Shown here: one piece after another, positions 7,848-8,721 of the stretch | How positions within the stretch are numbered: position 1 is the stretch's first letter | Layout of the letters: the number at the start of each line of letters is the position of its first letter | Assembly: GCA_021163525.1 (NCBI GenBank) | Contig: JAGGTX010000159.1 | Location: forward strand, 1 to 8,721 | Direction: 5' to 3' | DNA length: 8,721 nucleotides | Origin: Caldifarciminota bacterium | GTDB lineage: Bacteria > Hydrothermota > UBA3072 > B12-G15 | Made by a program: the position numbers and the translations under genes | Notes under the pieces: generated by a model | Seen by the model: only the letters and a program-made list of their open reading frames with translations | Told to the model about the DNA's origin: nothing | Databases searched by the model: none

Positions 7848-7883
7848 ATCTCATTCGCTCAGTAACACATCAAGGAGATTCAG
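7844..7883. repeat. 9-bp inverted repeat across the convergent gene junction
   Basis: CTGAATCTC at 7844-7852 and GAGATTCAG at 7875-7883 are exact reverse complements separated by 22 bases. The left arm contains the stop codon of the ABC1 kinase gene and overlaps the first bases of the opposing gene's stop at 7851-7853. On the + strand transcript the stem could extend by up to three G-U pairs. No T-run follows either arm, so a standard intrinsic terminator is not supported. It could act as a 3'-end stem or a bidirectional transcript end, or be chance. Confidence 0.45.
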
Positions 7884-8474
7884 GGTAAAGATTATTCCTG
7901 CAGTTAAAAGGATTGTATTCCGTGTCTTATAGGATAAGTTGTAATACCTGTACCACCTATCAATCTCATCCTGATTTGTTTTTGAAAGGTAAATCCTGTG
8001 AAGAATCTCTGTTGATACCCCAGTCACAACAATGGCTGAACCAGTAATAATTGATGATGATCTGAAAAACCTTGATTTCTTTTCAAGTTTCTTCCATTCC
8101 TGGTATGTCCCTGGAAGCAAAACAGACTTCCACAGAGGGGGTGGCAGACTTTTCCTAGCGATTTCTTTTTCTTCAATAAATTCAGACTTTGCAACCCTGA
8201 AAACATCTATTATCTTTGGTGATACAAAGGCAGGGTTCAGGTCATAAGATGGTGATAACATCAATATCTGTTTGAATTCCCTTTTTGCAGAACTCGTGTC
8301 TCCCAGTGCAACGAACGAAAATGCCCTGTAGGTTCTTATGTCCACTTCATACTTTGCCTTCTCTGTTGAGTCCGCAAGTAGTGAATCCGATACCAGAATT
8401 ACCTTCTGATATTCAGCCTGGTCATAGAGTTGCACAACATCGCCCAGTGAATAAAAGAGAACGAGGAATATCAT
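7851..8474 (-). CDS. TPR-like, membrane-anchored envelope protein with DUF5683-like C-terminus
   Basis: This 207-residue protein has no known specific function. The N-terminus (MIFLVLFYSL) is a short hydrophobic segment that may be a minimal export signal, though it lacks the usual positive residues. Residues about 12-78 form a TPR-like helical pair (YDQAEYQKVILVSDSLL, then YRAFSFVALGDTSSAKREFK), followed by LSPSYDLNPAFVSPKIIDVF (73-92). The C-terminal third begins KSVLLPGTYQEWKKLEKKSR (116-135) and has two membrane helices (about 139-158 and 187-204) ending in LLDVLLSE, resembling DUF5683 proteins, though their usual PGxGQ reads PGTYQ here. The start at 8474 overlaps the upstream stop (ATGA), with GGAGG ten bases before it, and a stop eight bases upstream in frame rules out an earlier start. 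It is probably co-transcribed with the PEGA gene and may act in the same envelope process (inference). Confidence 0.85.
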   Translation of the reverse strand: MIFLVLFYSLGDVVQLYDQAEYQKVILVSDSLLADSTEKAKYEVDIRTYRAFSFVALGDTSSAKREFKQILMLSPSYDLNPAFVSPKIIDVFRVAKSEFIEEKEIARKSLPPPLWKSVLLPGTYQEWKKLEKKSRFFRSSSIITGSAIVVTGVSTEILHRIYLSKTNQDEIDRWYRYYNLSYKTRNTILLTAGIIFTLNLLDVLLSE

Positions 8475-8721
8475 TTCAGTTCAGCCTCCAGAAATATTGT
8501 ATCACCTTTTGTTATGTTTACAACCCCAGACCATTCATTGAATTCAGGATTTATTATGGTGATTCTGTGTTTTCCCGGTTTCAGCATGAATGGAGCCATG
8601 GGTGTAATCCCGACTTTTTCCCCATCAACATACACATAGCCCCATGGTTTTACCTTCACCTTCAGGTATCCAGGGAGTAGGTTGAAATTCACAAAGATTG
8701 TATCTCCCTTTTGAATATCTA
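8471..8721 (-). CDS. C-terminal end of a PEGA-repeat protein, 5'-truncated by window edge
   Basis: The minus-strand frame is open from the window edge to the TGA at 8473-8471, giving 82 visible residues that start DIQKGDTIFVNFNLLPGY. Residues about 18-67 form a PEGA domain: GYLKVKVKPWGYVYVDGEKV, then VGITP and MLKPGKHRITI, the classic beta-rich pattern with VDG, a Gly-x-Thr-Pro turn and a GKH strand. KGDTIF occurs at 4-9 and again at 71-76, 67 residues apart, which fits at least two tandem PEGA repeats. A GTG at 8692-8690 could be read as a start, but repeat sequence continues upstream of it, so the gene is truncated, not short. PEGA domains sit on extracytoplasmic parts of kinases, sensors and surface proteins; which of these this is cannot be told from the fragment. 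Confidence 0.85.
   Translation of the reverse strand, partial: DIQKGDTIFVNFNLLPGYLKVKVKPWGYVYVDGEKVGITPMAPFMLKPGKHRITIINPEFNEWSGVVNITKGDTIFLEAELK
8485..8489 (-). promoter_or_regulatory. Shine-Dalgarno of the TPR/DUF5683-like gene
   Basis: On the minus strand GGAGG lies ten bases before the ATG at 8474, inside the last codons of the PEGA gene. This supports the ATG in the ATGA overlap as a true start. Confidence 0.6.

Noticed and set aside
7844..7883. Intrinsic (Rho-independent) terminator at the convergent junction
   Set aside because: The stem is AT-rich with a 22-base loop, and neither strand has a T-run after it, so it is listed only as an inverted repeat.
8032..8680. Plus-strand open frames opposite the TPR and PEGA genes
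   Set aside because: The minus strand carries recognisable domains, coupled starts and a Shine-Dalgarno. The plus-strand products are Pro/Cys/His-rich and featureless.
8471..8692. Complete 73-residue small PEGA protein starting at GTG 8692
   Set aside because: The frame stays open to the window edge and the upstream residues repeat the end of the PEGA unit, so this is the tail of a longer protein.
1..8721. tRNA/rRNA genes, CRISPR arrays, insertion sequences, attachment sites or prophage parts
   Set aside because: None was seen on either strand. Coding density is near complete, and no direct-repeat arrays or transposase motifs appear.

Overview
This is an ordinary but very tightly packed bacterial chromosome segment. 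It carries tRNA quality control, an RNase, nucleotide metabolism and the rod-shape peptidoglycan machinery on the + strand. A short convergent pair of envelope-type genes lies at the right end. Arginine is written almost entirely with AGA/AGG, isoleucine often with ATA, the base composition leans AT, and proteins are rich in Lys/Glu/Ile. That pattern is common in thermophilic bacteria. PEGA repeats together with a DUF5683-like TPR membrane protein, and a gmk-mre gene order, would fit an uncultured lineage near the FCB group or WOR-3/Hydrothermae-like phyla. This placement is inference only; no marker in the window fixes the taxonomy.

Layout. Bases 1-354 hold the 3' part of dtd (D-aminoacyl-tRNA deacylase). 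It runs through 4-base ATGA overlaps into yicC (351-1196) and gmk (1193-1795). A 53-base gap (1796-1848), the only real spacer between co-directional genes, carries a plausible sigma-70-type promoter and a perfect Shine-Dalgarno sequence. Then come mreB (1849-2889), mreC (2886-3638), mreD (3635-4108) and mrdA/PBP2 (about 4083-5819), again overlapping. An 8-base overlap leads to a dCMP deaminase (5812-6264), and a stop/start overlap leads to an ABC1/UbiB-family atypical kinase with C-terminal membrane helices (6267-7847). Only 3 bases separate that stop codon from the stop codon of the minus-strand gene pair: a TPR/DUF5683-like membrane protein (8474-7851), preceded by the C-terminal end of a protein with tandem PEGA repeats (8721-8471, cut by the window edge).

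How the genes work together. MreB filaments, MreC, MreD and the transpeptidase PBP2 make up most of the elongasome, which builds the lateral cell wall. The glycosyltransferase partner RodA is absent from this window and must lie elsewhere. Gmk (GMP to GDP) and the dCMP deaminase (dCMP to dUMP) are housekeeping nucleotide enzymes that appear to share transcripts with the wall genes rather than forming a pathway with them. The minus-strand pair looks like a separate envelope-associated unit of unknown function.

I found no RNA gene, CRISPR array, insertion sequence or prophage. I do not see a clearly new system. The parts most worth a second look are the PEGA/TPR-DUF5683 pair, the convergent junction with its stop-codon-spanning inverted repeat, the Asn in place of Asp in the kinase ExD motif, and the promoter with a very short leader ahead of mreB.
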